Source: JAZKDW01 sp040387375 (GTDB lineage Bacteria; Pseudomonadota; Gammaproteobacteria; Burkholderiales; Burkholderiaceae_D). From it: DNA of 64,000 bases. Positions within the stretch are counted from its first letter, which is position 1. Each line of letters starts with the position of its first letter. Positions 7,628-16,537 of the stretch are shown in pieces. The translations under genes were made by a program, and so were the position numbers. The DNA lies in assembly GCA_040387375.1 (NCBI GenBank), contig JAZKDW010000036.1, positions 1-64,000 of the forward strand, in the 5' to 3' direction. The notes under the pieces were generated by a model. It had not been told where the DNA came from. It worked only from the letters and a program-made list of their open reading frames with translations, and ran no database searches.

Positions 7628-10318
7628 ATGAGCATCAGAAATCTTCACGCTCTGTTCAATCCCCGCTCGGTCGCCGTGATCGGCGCGTCGCCAAGGCCGC
7701 ATAGTGTCGGCGCCACGGTACTCCATAACCTGGACGAAGGCGGTTTCAGCGGCGCCATCTGGCCGGTCAATCCGAAATACGACACGCTGGCCGGGCGCCA
7801 GGCATATGCAAACGTTGCGCAGCTGCCAGAGGCGCCTGACCTGGCGGTGATCTGCACCCCGCCGGCGACCATTCCCGGACTCATCGAACAACTGGGCGCA
7901 CGCGGCACCAGGGCCGCGATCGTGTTGTCGGCCGGCCTGAACGCACTGCAGGACGGTCATGGCCACACCATCCGGCAAGCGATGCTGGCGGCGGCAAAAC
8001 CGCATCTGCTGCGCATCCTCGGCCCCAACTGCGTCGGCTTGCTGGTGCCTTCGATTGGCCTCAATGCCAGCTTCGCGCATACCGGCGCGCTGCCCGGCAA
8101 GCTCGCTTTCGTATCGCAGTCGGGCGCACTGTTGACCGGCGTGCTCGACTGGGCCAGCGCGCGGAATATCGGTTTTTCCAAATTCATCTCGCTGGGCGAC
8201 AGCGCCGATGTCGATTTCGGCGATGTGCTCGATTACCTGGCCAGCGATGCCGGCACGCACGCGATCCTGCTGTACATCGAGGATATCCGGGCGGCGCGCA
8301 AATTCATGTCGGCCGCGCGTGCGGCGGCGCGCAGCAAACCGGTGCTGGTGATCAAGGCCGGCCGCGCCGCGGAAGGGGCGAAGGCCGCCGCCTCGCATAC
8401 CGGCGCGCTGGCCGGCGCCGACGATGTGTACGATGCCGCGATCAGGCGCGCCGGCATGCTGCGCGTCTTCTCGACCGAAGAGCTGTTCAGCGCGGTTGAA
8501 ACCCTGGCTCATGCGCGGCCCCTGCGCGGCGAACGATTGACGATCATGACCAACGGCGGCGGGCCGGGCGTGATGGCCACCGATGCGCTGATCTGCAGCG
8601 GCGGCAAGCTGGCCGCGGTGCCGGAAGACACGCTGCGCAAGCTCGATGCCATCCTGCCGGCCACCTGGTCCCGCGGCAACCCGGTCGACATCATCGGCGA
8701 TGCGCCGGTCGAACGCTACGTGAGGACCATGGAAATCCTGCTGCAGGACCAGCAATCGGATGCGCTGCTGTTCATTCATGCGCCGACCGCGATCGTGCCC
8801 AGCATCGAGATCGCCCATGCCGTCGTGCCGCTGGCGCAGAAGGCGTCGCGCAACGTCCTCGCCTGCTGGCTGGGCGGCACCGGCGTGGCCCAGGCGCGCC
8901 AGGTGTTTTCCGCCGCCGGCATTCCGACTTACGATACGCCGGAAGAAGCGGTGGATGGCTTCATGCAAATCGTCCAGTACCGGCGCAACCAGAAGCTGCT
9001 GATGCAAGTACCGGCGTCGGTGCCGAGCGAGTTCACGCCCGACCGTGACGCCGCACGCAAGATCGCGCAGGACGTGCTGGCCGGCGGCCGGTCAATGCTG
9101 ACCGAACCGGAAGCGAAAAAACTGCTCGCCGCCTATGGCATCCCGGTGGTCGAAACACGCATCGCCAGAACGGTGGAGGAGGCGGTGCAGTCTGCGCTGG
9201 AGATCGGCTTCCCGGTGGCAGTCAAGATCCTGTCGCCGGACATCACGCACAAATCCGATGTCGGGGGCGTCGTGCTTGACCTGGAGTCGGCCGGGGCGGT
9301 GGGCGCGGCGGCGGCCGCCATGCACAAACGTTTGCAGCAGCTCAAGCCCGATGCCAGGCTGCAGGGATTTTCAGTGCAGGCGATGGCGCGGCGGCCGGAT
9401 GCGCATGAACTCATCATCGGCGTCACCACCGATCCGGTGTTCGGTCCCGTCATCCTGTTTGGCCAGGGCGGCGTCGCGGTCGAAGTCATGGATGACAACG
9501 CGCTCAGCCTGCCGCCGCTCAACATGGTGCTGGCGCAGGATCTGATTTCGCGCACCCGCGTCAGCAAGCTGCTGGCCGGCTACCGCAATCGTCCGCCCGC
9601 CGATATCGATGCAATCTGCCACACGCTGATCAAGGTGGCGCAACTGGCGGCCGATGTGCCCGAACTGGCCGAGCTCGACATCAATCCGCTGCTGGCCGAC
9701 AGCCGCGGTGTCATCGCGCTCGATGCGCGCATCGGTGTTGCCGCAGCCGGCGCCGGAGGCATGGACCGGCTGGCGATCCGTCCCTATCCGGCCCAACTGG
9801 AACACTGGACCACGTGGCAAGGCCAGCCGCTGCTGCTGCGCCCGATCAAGCCCGAAGACGGTCCGGCGCACATTGCATTTTTCAATGCGCTCAATCCGGA
9901 AGATGTGCGTTACCGCATGTTCGTCCGCGTACGCGAGCTGGACCCGTCGCAGCTCGCGCGCCTGACACAGATCGACTACGACCGCGAGATGGCGTTCATC
10001 GCCACCCGCAAGCGCGAAGACGGCGAATGGGAAACCCTGGGTGTGGTGCGGGCGATCGCCGACCCGGATAACGTCGCCGCGGAATTCGCCGTCATCGTGC
10101 GCTCCGATCTCAAGGAAAAGGGCCTGGGCCAACTGCTGATGACGAAGGTGATCGAGTATTGCCGCAGCCGCGGCACACAACGGATCGTGGGTGAAGCGAT
10201 GAGCCATAATCAGCGCGTTCTGGCGCTGGTGGGCCACCTTGGTTTTAAAGTCGTACCGGCCACCGAGGCGGGAACGATGATGCTCGAGCTCGATCTGGTG
10301 GCGGATAAAGCGCGGTAA
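7628..10318 (+). CDS. ADP-forming acyl-CoA (acetate-CoA) ligase fused to GNAT domain, Pat/YfiQ-like
   Basis: An 896-residue multidomain protein. Residues 1-130 form a CoA-binding Rossmann domain (SVAVIGASPRPHSVGATV). Residues 150-460 form the ligase-CoA part with the presumed phospho-His in AAASHTGALAGADD. An ATP-grasp domain spans about 470-700 (FPVAVKILSPDITHKSDVGG), and a C-terminal GNAT domain spans about 730-896 (LKEKGLGQLLMTKVIEYCRS). Proteins with this layout either make acetyl-CoA with ADP release or act as protein lysine acetyltransferases (Pat/YfiQ); the intact His would allow ligase activity. It is part of the FNR-box operon. Confidence 0.9.
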   Translation: MSIRNLHALFNPRSVAVIGASPRPHSVGATVLHNLDEGGFSGAIWPVNPKYDTLAGRQAYANVAQLPEAPDLAVICTPPATIPGLIEQLGARGTRAAIVLSAGLNALQDGHGHTIRQAMLAAAKPHLLRILGPNCVGLLVPSIGLNASFAHTGALPGKLAFVSQSGALLTGVLDWASARNIGFSKFISLGDSADVDFGDVLDYLASDAGTHAILLYIEDIRAARKFMSAARAAARSKPVLVIKAGRAAEGAKAAASHTGALAGADDVYDAAIRRAGMLRVFSTEELFSAVETLAHARPLRGERLTIMTNGGGPGVMATDALICSGGKLAAVPEDTLRKLDAILPATWSRGNPVDIIGDAPVERYVRTMEILLQDQQSDALLFIHAPTAIVPSIEIAHAVVPLAQKASRNVLACWLGGTGVAQARQVFSAAGIPTYDTPEEAVDGFMQIVQYRRNQKLLMQVPASVPSEFTPDRDAARKIAQDVLAGGRSMLTEPEAKKLLAAYGIPVVETRIARTVEEAVQSALEIGFPVAVKILSPDITHKSDVGGVVLDLESAGAVGAAAAAMHKRLQQLKPDARLQGFSVQAMARRPDAHELIIGVTTDPVFGPVILFGQGGVAVEVMDDNALSLPPLNMVLAQDLISRTRVSKLLAGYRNRPPADIDAICHTLIKVAQLAADVPELAELDINPLLADSRGVIALDARIGVAAAGAGGMDRLAIRPYPAQLEHWTTWQGQPLLLRPIKPEDGPAHIAFFNALNPEDVRYRMFVRVRELDPSQLARLTQIDYDREMAFIATRKREDGEWETLGVVRAIADPDNVAAEFAVIVRSDLKEKGLGQLLMTKVIEYCRSRGTQRIVGEAMSHNQRVLALVGHLGFKVVPATEAGTMMLELDLVADKAR

Positions 10319-10410
10319 TGGCACGGACCGCCACTGGAAGAATGGAATTCGACGGCGGCTGCCACGTGATGGGGTGATCCGCCGGCCCATCCGCAAGGGA
10401 GGTAACCCCC

Positions 10411-12912
10411 ATGGCCCCCGGCGAAGGCTTGACTGAACAGGAAGCAGCCCAACGATTGCGGCGGCACGGTCATAACGAGCTGCCGTCCAGGAAAAAGCGC
10501 ACCGCATTGCACATCGTGTCCGAAGTCATGCGCGAGCCGATGTTCCTGTTGCTGATCGTTGCCGGATCGCTCTATCTGCTGATCGGCGACCGCAGTGATG
10601 CGCTGATGCTGCTTGGTTTCGTTTTTTTTGCCATGGCCATCACGATTGTCCAGGAACGCAAGACCGAGCGTGTGCTGGAAACGCTGAAGGACCTCGCCAG
10701 TCCGCGCGCGCTGGTGATCCGCAACGGCGCACAGGTGCGCATTCCCGGCCGTGACGTGGCGCCAGGCGACCTGCTGGTGCTGGAAGAAGGCGACCGCATC
10801 GCCGCCGACGGTCTGGTGGTGGAATCGCATGACTTACTGATCGATGAATCATTGCTGACGGGCGAATCGGTCCCGGTGCCGCGCCAGGCAGCCGATGCCG
10901 CCGCCGCGCGGGTCCATGCGGGATCAATGATCGTGCAGGGTGGCGGGCTGGCGCGCGTGACAGCCACCGGCGCTGATTCCGAACTCGGCAGGATCGGCAA
11001 ATCCCTGCAGACGCTGGCGCCGGAGAAGAGTCCGCTGGAGCGTGAAATCGCGCGCCTGGTGACACGCTTTGCGTTCATCGGCGCCACGGTGTCGCTGCTG
11101 ATGCTGCTGCTGTATGGCTGGATTCGGCACGACTGGTTCAGCGGCTTATTGGCAGGCATTACGCTGGCGATGTCCATCCTGCCCGAGGAATTTACGGTCA
11201 TCCTGACGGTGTTCATGGCGCTCGGCGCATGGCGGATTTCAAGACATCATGTACTGACCCGCCATACACCGGTGATCGAGGCGCTGGGGTCGGCCACCGT
11301 CCTGTGTGTGGACAAGACCGGCACGCTGACGCAGAACCGCATGTCGGTCAAGGCGGTTGTCATCGATGATCAGCATGTCGGCATCGGCAGCGGGCACTGC
11401 GCGGCGCTCCCCGGGACGGTTCGCCAGCTGCTGGCCTGCGCCTCGCTGGCTAGCGAAGTCATGCCCTTCGATCCAATGGAGCAGGCGTTTCACCGCTGCC
11501 TGGCCGAGATTGATCCCGCGGCACGCAGCGCGCATGGCAACTGGTCCTTCGTGCATGAATACCCGTTGACGGCGACGATACAGGCCATGACGCATGTCTG
11601 GCGGGTTCCGGGCGAGTCCAGCCATGTGGTCGCGACCAAAGGCGCGCCCGAATCGATTGCCCGTCTGTGCGGATTCGATGAGCGGCAAACCGCCGGCATG
11701 CTGCAACAGGTGCAAACGCTGGCCGCGCAAGGCCTGCGCGTATTGGCGGTGGCGCAGGCGCGGTACGCGGGCGACGACTGGCCATCGACGCCGGCCGGCT
11801 TCGCGTTTGCCTTCCTGGGCCTGGTTGGTCTGGCCGATCCGATCCGCCCTGCGGTGCCGGGCGCGATCCGGGAATGCCAGCAGGCCGGCATCCGGGTTGT
11901 CATGATCACCGGCGACTATCCGGCGACGGCGCAAGCGATTGCGCGCGAAGCCGGCTTGCCCTTTGAAAAAATGGCCACCGGCGCGCAGCTGGATGCCGCC
12001 GGCGACGCCGCGCTCAAGACGATAGCGCGCGAGACGCATGTCTTCGCGCGCATCCTGCCCGAACAGAAATTGCGGCTGGTGAACGCCTTCAAGGCCGATG
12101 GCCAGATCGTCGGAATGACCGGCGACGGTGTCAATGATGCGCCGGCGCTCAAGGCAGCGCACATCGGCATCGCCATGGGGGAACGCGGCACCGATGTCGC
12201 GCGCGAGGCATCGTCGCTGGTGCTGCTGAACGATGATTTCACGTCCATCGTGCATGCGATCCGGCTCGGCCGGCGCATCTACGACAACCTGCGCAAGGCG
12301 ATGACCTATGTGGTGGCGGTGCACTTGCCGATTGCCGGCATGGCGCTGCTGCCGGTGTTGTTCGGAACGCCGCTCGCGTTTGCGCCGGTCCATATCGTAT
12401 TCCTGGAGATGATCATCAATCCCGCATGCGCGATCGTCTTTGAAGCCGAAAAGGAAGAAAGCAACATCATGCGGCGCCAGCCGAGACCTGTCGGCGAACG
12501 TTTGTTCGGCTGGCGCAACGTGATGCTCGCGGTGCTGCAGGGGCTGGGGCTGCTCGCTGCCGTGGCCGCCGTTTTTTTCATCGGACTGCGCAGCGGATTA
12601 TCGGACGGGCAGGCGCGCGCGCTGGCGTTCACCTGTGTGGTGACCGGCAATCTTGCCCTGATCGTCACCAACCGCTCGACCTTGCACAGCGTGTTCGCGC
12701 TGGTCCGGATTCCGAACCGGGCGCAGTGGTGGGTGCTGGCTGGCACCGGCCTTGCGCTTGCCGCCGCGTTGCATGTGCCCCTCCTGCAGCGGGCCTTTCA
12801 TTTCGCGCCGGTAGGGGCCGGCGACTTCATCCTGCCCCTGTTGGTCAGTATCGCCGCGATTGCCTGGTTTGAAGGGATGAAGCATGTGTTCAGGACGGAG
12901 CGCCGCTCATGA
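10411..12912 (+). CDS. P2-type cation-transporting ATPase
   Basis: An 833-residue P-type ATPase with an N-terminal cation ATPase domain (GLTEQEAAQRLRRHGHNELP), the actuator TGES loop (LLTGESVP), phosphorylation site DKTGTLTQ near residue 301, the hinge MTGDGVNDAPALK near residue 570 and a C-terminal bundle of about six helices. The helix-4 motif LPEEF differs from the PEGLP of SERCA-type Ca pumps, so the ion (Ca, Mg or Mn) cannot be assigned. The start has a strong GGGAGG site. It is the last gene of the oxygen-limitation operon; its stop overlaps the stop of the convergent gene. Confidence 0.88.
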   Translation: MAPGEGLTEQEAAQRLRRHGHNELPSRKKRTALHIVSEVMREPMFLLLIVAGSLYLLIGDRSDALMLLGFVFFAMAITIVQERKTERVLETLKDLASPRALVIRNGAQVRIPGRDVAPGDLLVLEEGDRIAADGLVVESHDLLIDESLLTGESVPVPRQAADAAAARVHAGSMIVQGGGLARVTATGADSELGRIGKSLQTLAPEKSPLEREIARLVTRFAFIGATVSLLMLLLYGWIRHDWFSGLLAGITLAMSILPEEFTVILTVFMALGAWRISRHHVLTRHTPVIEALGSATVLCVDKTGTLTQNRMSVKAVVIDDQHVGIGSGHCAALPGTVRQLLACASLASEVMPFDPMEQAFHRCLAEIDPAARSAHGNWSFVHEYPLTATIQAMTHVWRVPGESSHVVATKGAPESIARLCGFDERQTAGMLQQVQTLAAQGLRVLAVAQARYAGDDWPSTPAGFAFAFLGLVGLADPIRPAVPGAIRECQQAGIRVVMITGDYPATAQAIAREAGLPFEKMATGAQLDAAGDAALKTIARETHVFARILPEQKLRLVNAFKADGQIVGMTGDGVNDAPALKAAHIGIAMGERGTDVAREASSLVLLNDDFTSIVHAIRLGRRIYDNLRKAMTYVVAVHLPIAGMALLPVLFGTPLAFAPVHIVFLEMIINPACAIVFEAEKEESNIMRRQPRPVGERLFGWRNVMLAVLQGLGLLAAVAAVFFIGLRSGLSDGQARALAFTCVVTGNLALIVTNRSTLHSVFALVRIPNRAQWWVLAGTGLALAAALHVPLLQRAFHFAPVGAGDFILPLLVSIAAIAWFEGMKHVFRTERRS

Positions 12913-14043
12913 AGCGCCGGCATCAGGCGCCACTTGCCCGGTGCGTGTCCTCGCATGTATCCAGACCGCCCAGCCGCCGATCCCCATTACCAGCACGACC
13001 ATCAGAATCAGGCCACCCAGGAATGGAACCCAGGCCACCACGCCCAGGATGACCAGCGCCAATGCCAGGAACATCAGCTGCCGTCCGCCGCTGAGTTGCG
13101 GCGGCTGCTTCATCACATTCGCCACCTGCCTGCCAACAAAGAACGCGGCGCCCAGGTAACCGAGCAGCAGCATGATGGGATAAAGCGCCAGCAGCGTAAA
13201 ACCGATCGGCAAGCCGATGACGGTGACCATCAGCAGGATGGCCACGGGAGGGACCGTGAACAGCAATGCCAGGCCGGCCAGCAGGCTGCGCAGCGGATAT
13301 TGCCGGATCGCGCGCTGGGTGCCGGTGACCGCATTCGGAAAAAGCAGGTAGAGCAGCGCGCCTGCTGCCAGCATGCTGAGGACGAAGAACGGCAGGAACC
13401 ATGCGCGCATGCGTGTTGCGCCATGTCCGGGATCGCGGCGCGCGGGGATGTCTTCCCGTGTAATGGCGCCTTGTACCATTGCCGCTTGCTCGGGCGTCAA
13501 TGGTGTGGGGCTGGCATAAAAAAGGTCGCCATTGATTCTTGCGCCGGGCAGGAAATATATGTCCTGCGCGTACAGGCGTGTGTTGCCGTTGATCTGACTG
13601 GACAGCGTGAATTTTCCGGCCGCTATCTTCGCCCCCTTGCCGACCGTTCCCGCCAGCGTCACATCGCTGCCTGCAAGCCAGGCGGAACCGGCAATCGCCG
13701 CCGCGTCTTCCACTCTGACAGTGCCGCCGGCGGCAACCAGTTGACCGCCGATGCTGGCGCCGACATTGACCGTGCCGCCGGCGGCGCGCAAGTCCTGCCC
13801 GATCGGTGCGCGCACATCCACGGTGCCGCCGGCAAGCGCCGCATCGGCGCCGACTGCACGTTCGACGCTGACACGTCCGCCGGCAGCCAGCAAGTCCGCA
13901 ATCACAGGCGTGGCGATTTTAAGATCGGGGCCGCTGATGTAGGTATTCCCGGCTTCGCTGGTATCCGTGCTGACCGATGCAGCGCCGGTGAATGGCGGTG
14001 ACAAGGAAAAGAGGAGAATCGCTATTCCTGCGGCAATTTTCAT
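12907..14043 (-). CDS. Secreted/membrane bactofilin-like (polymer-forming) protein
   Basis: 378 residues from MKIAAGIAILLFSLSPP, a clear signal peptide. Residues about 30-200 are short repeats such as GGTVDVRAPIGQDLRAAGGT, about 18 residues apart, as in right-handed beta-helix bactofilin-type sequences. A linker leads to about four C-terminal helices (for example LLAGLALLFTVPPVAILLMV) and a cytoplasmic basic tail. Unlike cytoplasmic bactofilins, the helix part would be periplasmic. An upstream ATG nine bases earlier is also possible. Its role is unknown; envelope organisation is a guess. Confidence 0.75.
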   Translation of the reverse strand: MKIAAGIAILLFSLSPPFTGAASVSTDTSEAGNTYISGPDLKIATPVIADLLAAGGRVSVERAVGADAALAGGTVDVRAPIGQDLRAAGGTVNVGASIGGQLVAAGGTVRVEDAAAIAGSAWLAGSDVTLAGTVGKGAKIAAGKFTLSSQINGNTRLYAQDIYFLPGARINGDLFYASPTPLTPEQAAMVQGAITREDIPARRDPGHGATRMRAWFLPFFVLSMLAAGALLYLLFPNAVTGTQRAIRQYPLRSLLAGLALLFTVPPVAILLMVTVIGLPIGFTLLALYPIMLLLGYLGAAFFVGRQVANVMKQPPQLSGGRQLMFLALALVILGVVAWVPFLGGLILMVVLVMGIGGWAVWIHARTRTGQVAPDAGAS

Positions 14044-14199
14044 GGCATGCATTCTCTGCTGATTCGTTATTTGACAAGGTTGGCCGGACCTTGTGTGGCC
14101 GGTTTGACTTTTCCTTGATATAAGTGAAATGTGAGGCTTCCTGGACGTAATCGACAGGGATTTGCCCGGATACACTGGCAAGAGTCCAGGGAGAAAATC

Positions 14200-14556
14200 A
14201 TGCTCGAAACCTTTGCAGTCCTGCTGATATTCCAGTGTCTTGGCGAGGGAATCATCTTTGCGTCAGGCTGGCCGATTCCTGGCCCTGTGGTCGGCATGCT
14301 GCTGCTGTTTGCCGCATTGCTAATCTTCCCCGCGCTGCTTGACACTGTCGAGGAAACTGGCGACGAGTTGTTGCGACATTTGTCGCTGCTGTTTGTCCCG
14401 GCTGGCGTCGGCATCGTCGTGTCGGCGTCCAGCATCCGCGGGCACTGGCTGGCGGTTGTTGTCTCGGTCATCGGCAGCACGCTGCTGACCCTCGCCGTGA
14501 CCGCAATGGTCATGCGTGCCGTGATGAAGTGGCAACAGGAGAACCATGATGCCTGA
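14200..14556 (+). CDS. lrgA: CidA/LrgA family holin-like protein
   Basis: A 118-residue protein with four predicted helices and the family signature GWPIPGPVVGMLLLF followed by FVPAGVGIV. CidA/LrgA proteins are holin-like membrane proteins that modulate murein hydrolase activity and, in some bacteria, pyruvate or acetate movement. The ATG at 14200 follows an AGGGAG site; the upstream in-frame extension is not family-like. It overlaps the start of lrgB by 11 bp, the standard gene pair. Confidence 0.9.
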   Translation: MLETFAVLLIFQCLGEGIIFASGWPIPGPVVGMLLLFAALLIFPALLDTVEETGDELLRHLSLLFVPAGVGIVVSASSIRGHWLAVVVSVIGSTLLTLAVTAMVMRAVMKWQQENHDA

Positions 14557-15289
14557 CATCCCCCAATTGGGTTCGATCTGGGTCTATCTCGCCGCATCCC
14601 CCTTGCTTGGCCTGACCCTGACCTTGTGTGCATATGTCTGCGCGTACTGGATCTATCGCCGCTGCGGGTTTTCTCCTTTTGCCAATCCGGTTGCCATTGC
14701 GATCGCGATCGTCGGCGCCATTCTTCTCGCCACCGGCATGTCTTATCAGGATTATTTTTCAGGTGCGCAATTTGTCCATTTTCTGCTTGGCCCTGCCACG
14801 GTGGCGCTGGCGATACCGCTGGCACGCCAGCTGCCGCGGTTGCGCCGTTCATTCCTGCCGCTGTTTTGCGGCCTGTTTTCCGGATCGCTCACCGCCATCC
14901 TGTCGGCCGTCACGATTACGGTCCTGATGGGCGGTTCGCTTCAGCTTGCAGCATCGATCGGTCCCAAGTCCGCGACTACGCCGATCGCGATGGGCGTGTC
15001 GGAAAAGCTGGGTGGACTGCCCGCGCTGACCGCGATACTGGTGATCGCGACCGGCATTTTCGGCGCCGTCATCGCGCGGCAGCTGTTCAACTGGCTGCGC
15101 ATCGATTCGCCTGCAGTGCGGGGATTTGCGCTCGGCGTTACCTCGCACGGCATTGGCACCGCCCGCGCATTCCAGGTCAGCCCGGAGGCAGGCGCGTTTG
15201 CCGCCCTGGGCATGGGATTGAATGGCATACTGACGGCATTCCTGGCGCCATCGTTAATACCGATTGTATTGGGTTTCTTGCCACGATGA
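14546..15289 (+). CDS. lrgB: LrgB/CidB family membrane protein
   Basis: A 247-residue, multi-helix LrgB protein. The conserved stretch IGPKSATTPIAMGVSEKLGG is present around residue 135, as is SHGIGTARAF near residue 200. It is the partner of the LrgA-like protein just upstream, with overlapping reading frames. Ribosome site AGGAGAACC precedes ATGATG. No LytR or LysR regulator sits beside the pair in this window. Confidence 0.92.
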   Translation: MMPDIPQLGSIWVYLAASPLLGLTLTLCAYVCAYWIYRRCGFSPFANPVAIAIAIVGAILLATGMSYQDYFSGAQFVHFLLGPATVALAIPLARQLPRLRRSFLPLFCGLFSGSLTAILSAVTITVLMGGSLQLAASIGPKSATTPIAMGVSEKLGGLPALTAILVIATGIFGAVIARQLFNWLRIDSPAVRGFALGVTSHGIGTARAFQVSPEAGAFAALGMGLNGILTAFLAPSLIPIVLGFLPR

Positions 15290-15327
15290 CTTGACCTGCC
15301 GGGATTGGCTCCAGGCACGATCCACGG

Positions 15328-15336
15328 TGTTATACT
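15328..15336 (+). promoter_or_regulatory. Possible extended -10 promoter for the RIO kinase gene
   Basis: TGTTATACT at 15328-15336 is an extended -10 (TGnTATACT). An upstream TTGGCT lies 19-20 bp away, which is long, so recognition would rest on the extended -10. The gene start is at 15410, about 70 nt downstream. Confidence 0.45.
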
Positions 15337-15409
15337 CGCGTCGCTTGTCCAGCCCGGGGCTCTACCCTCTCCATGGATCACGTAGGTCAATGCCCTTGCC
15401 GCACCCACT

Positions 15410-16261
15410 ATGAAAACACCAAAAAGAATCCTGCCCCTGGTTGAAGAAGGCCTGGTAGACGAAGTCATGCGCCAGCTGATGAGTGGCAAGGAAGCCACGG
15501 TCTATGTGGTGCGTTGTGGCGAGGATGTCCGTTGCGCCAAGGTGTACAAGGAGGCAACGCAGCGCAGCTTTCATCAGGCGGTGGCGTATCAGGAAGGCAG
15601 GCGGGTGAAAAATAGCCGCCAGGCGCGGGCGATGGAAAAGGGCTCGCGCTACGGCCGCAAGATGGCGGAAGAAGTCTGGCAAAACGCCGAAGTCGATGCG
15701 CTGTATCGCCTGGCGGCGGCCGGCGTGCGTGTGCCCACACCCTACATCTGCTTCGAGGGTGTGCTGTTGATGGAGCTGGTGACGGATGCCGACGGCAATG
15801 CCGCGCCGCGCCTGAACGATGTGGAATTGAGCCGCGAGCGCGCGCTGGAATTCCACGCGGTGTTATTGCAGCAGGTAGTGCTGATGTTGTGTGCCGGCGT
15901 GATTCACGGCGACCTGTCTGAATACAACATCCTGGTGGACGCGCAGGGCCCGGTGATCATCGATTTGCCGCAGGCGATCGACGCCGCCGGCAGCAGCGTG
16001 GCATCGTCGATGCTGGAACGCGACGTGAATAACCTCGCGAATTTCTTTGGCACCTACGCGCCCGAACTGCTGAAAAGCCAGTACGGCAAGGAGATCTGGG
16101 GCTTGTACCAGGCCGGCTTGCTGACACCGGCCACGCCATTGACCGGCCGTGTCGCGGCGCCTGACAAACCGGCGGATGTCGGTGCGGTGATACGCGAGAT
16201 CGAACTGGCGCGCCAAGAGGAAGAGGAGCGGCAGCGTCATAAGATGGAGAATCAGGGGTGA
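15410..16261 (+). CDS. RIO1-family serine protein kinase (RioA-like)
   Basis: A 283-residue kinase of the RIO family. The ATP loop GKEATVYVV lies near residue 25, the catalytic loop IHGDLSEYNILV near 165, and the metal-binding segment IIDLPQAID (in place of DFG) near 185. These match RIO1-type kinases, which are found in many gamma- and betaproteobacteria with poorly known targets, probably linked to ribosome assembly. The charged C-terminal tail EEEERQRHKMENQG may be disordered. It is a single-gene unit. Confidence 0.92.
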   Translation: MKTPKRILPLVEEGLVDEVMRQLMSGKEATVYVVRCGEDVRCAKVYKEATQRSFHQAVAYQEGRRVKNSRQARAMEKGSRYGRKMAEEVWQNAEVDALYRLAAAGVRVPTPYICFEGVLLMELVTDADGNAAPRLNDVELSRERALEFHAVLLQQVVLMLCAGVIHGDLSEYNILVDAQGPVIIDLPQAIDAAGSSVASSMLERDVNNLANFFGTYAPELLKSQYGKEIWGLYQAGLLTPATPLTGRVAAPDKPADVGAVIREIELARQEEEERQRHKMENQG

Positions 16262-16324
16262 CGGGCAGCACCGCGATTGGCATTCTTCCTGTGCCAGCGG
16301 GTTATGGATTCCCACTTGCGCGGC

Positions 16325-16370
16325 AATGACGGTAGTTATTGATACGACCTCCACTCTTGCCACCGTCATT
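16325..16370. repeat. Extragenic inverted repeat AATGACGGT / ACCGTCATT
   Basis: Arms AATGACGGT (16325-16333) and ACCGTCATT (16362-16370), flanked by GGATTCCC on the left and CCCGCGAAAG on the right. It is the usual REP-like context found in this group. It belongs to the same intergenic block as the 58 bp repeat that follows (16413-16470). Confidence 0.6.
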
Positions 16371-16412
16371 CCCGCGAAAGGTGTAGCAGGGGTTTCGTGA
16401 GGCATTGCCTCA

Positions 16413-16470
16413 CGCCTGCGAAACGATATTCGCTTGTAAGCGAATATGCGCGCTGCAAGCGGGAATCCAG
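16413..16470. repeat. Dispersed extragenic repeat, copy 1 (58 bp core)
   Basis: This 58 bp core is identical to 20686-20743. It contains a perfect 22 bp palindrome, ATATTCGCTT followed by GT and AAGCGAATAT, between 16427 and 16448. In this copy the left outer TTCCCGC arm is interrupted by an extra stretch (about 16372-16412, with the mini-palindrome TGAGGCATTGCCTCA). Right of the core, sequence up to about 16530 also resembles a partial copy at 38931-39003. Confidence 0.85.
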
Positions 16471-16537
16471 GCTGAGCTTGCATCACGACGATTTCACGCA
16501 ATTCCCGCCAGGCTTCACTTCGATAACAAACCCTGCT

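Noticed and set aside
7565..9007. 480-codon open frame on the minus strand
   Set aside because: It is antisense to the ADP-forming ligase gene and lacks any recognisable domain.
11239..12393. 384-codon open frame on the minus strand
   Set aside because: It is antisense to the P-type ATPase, whose motifs are unambiguous.
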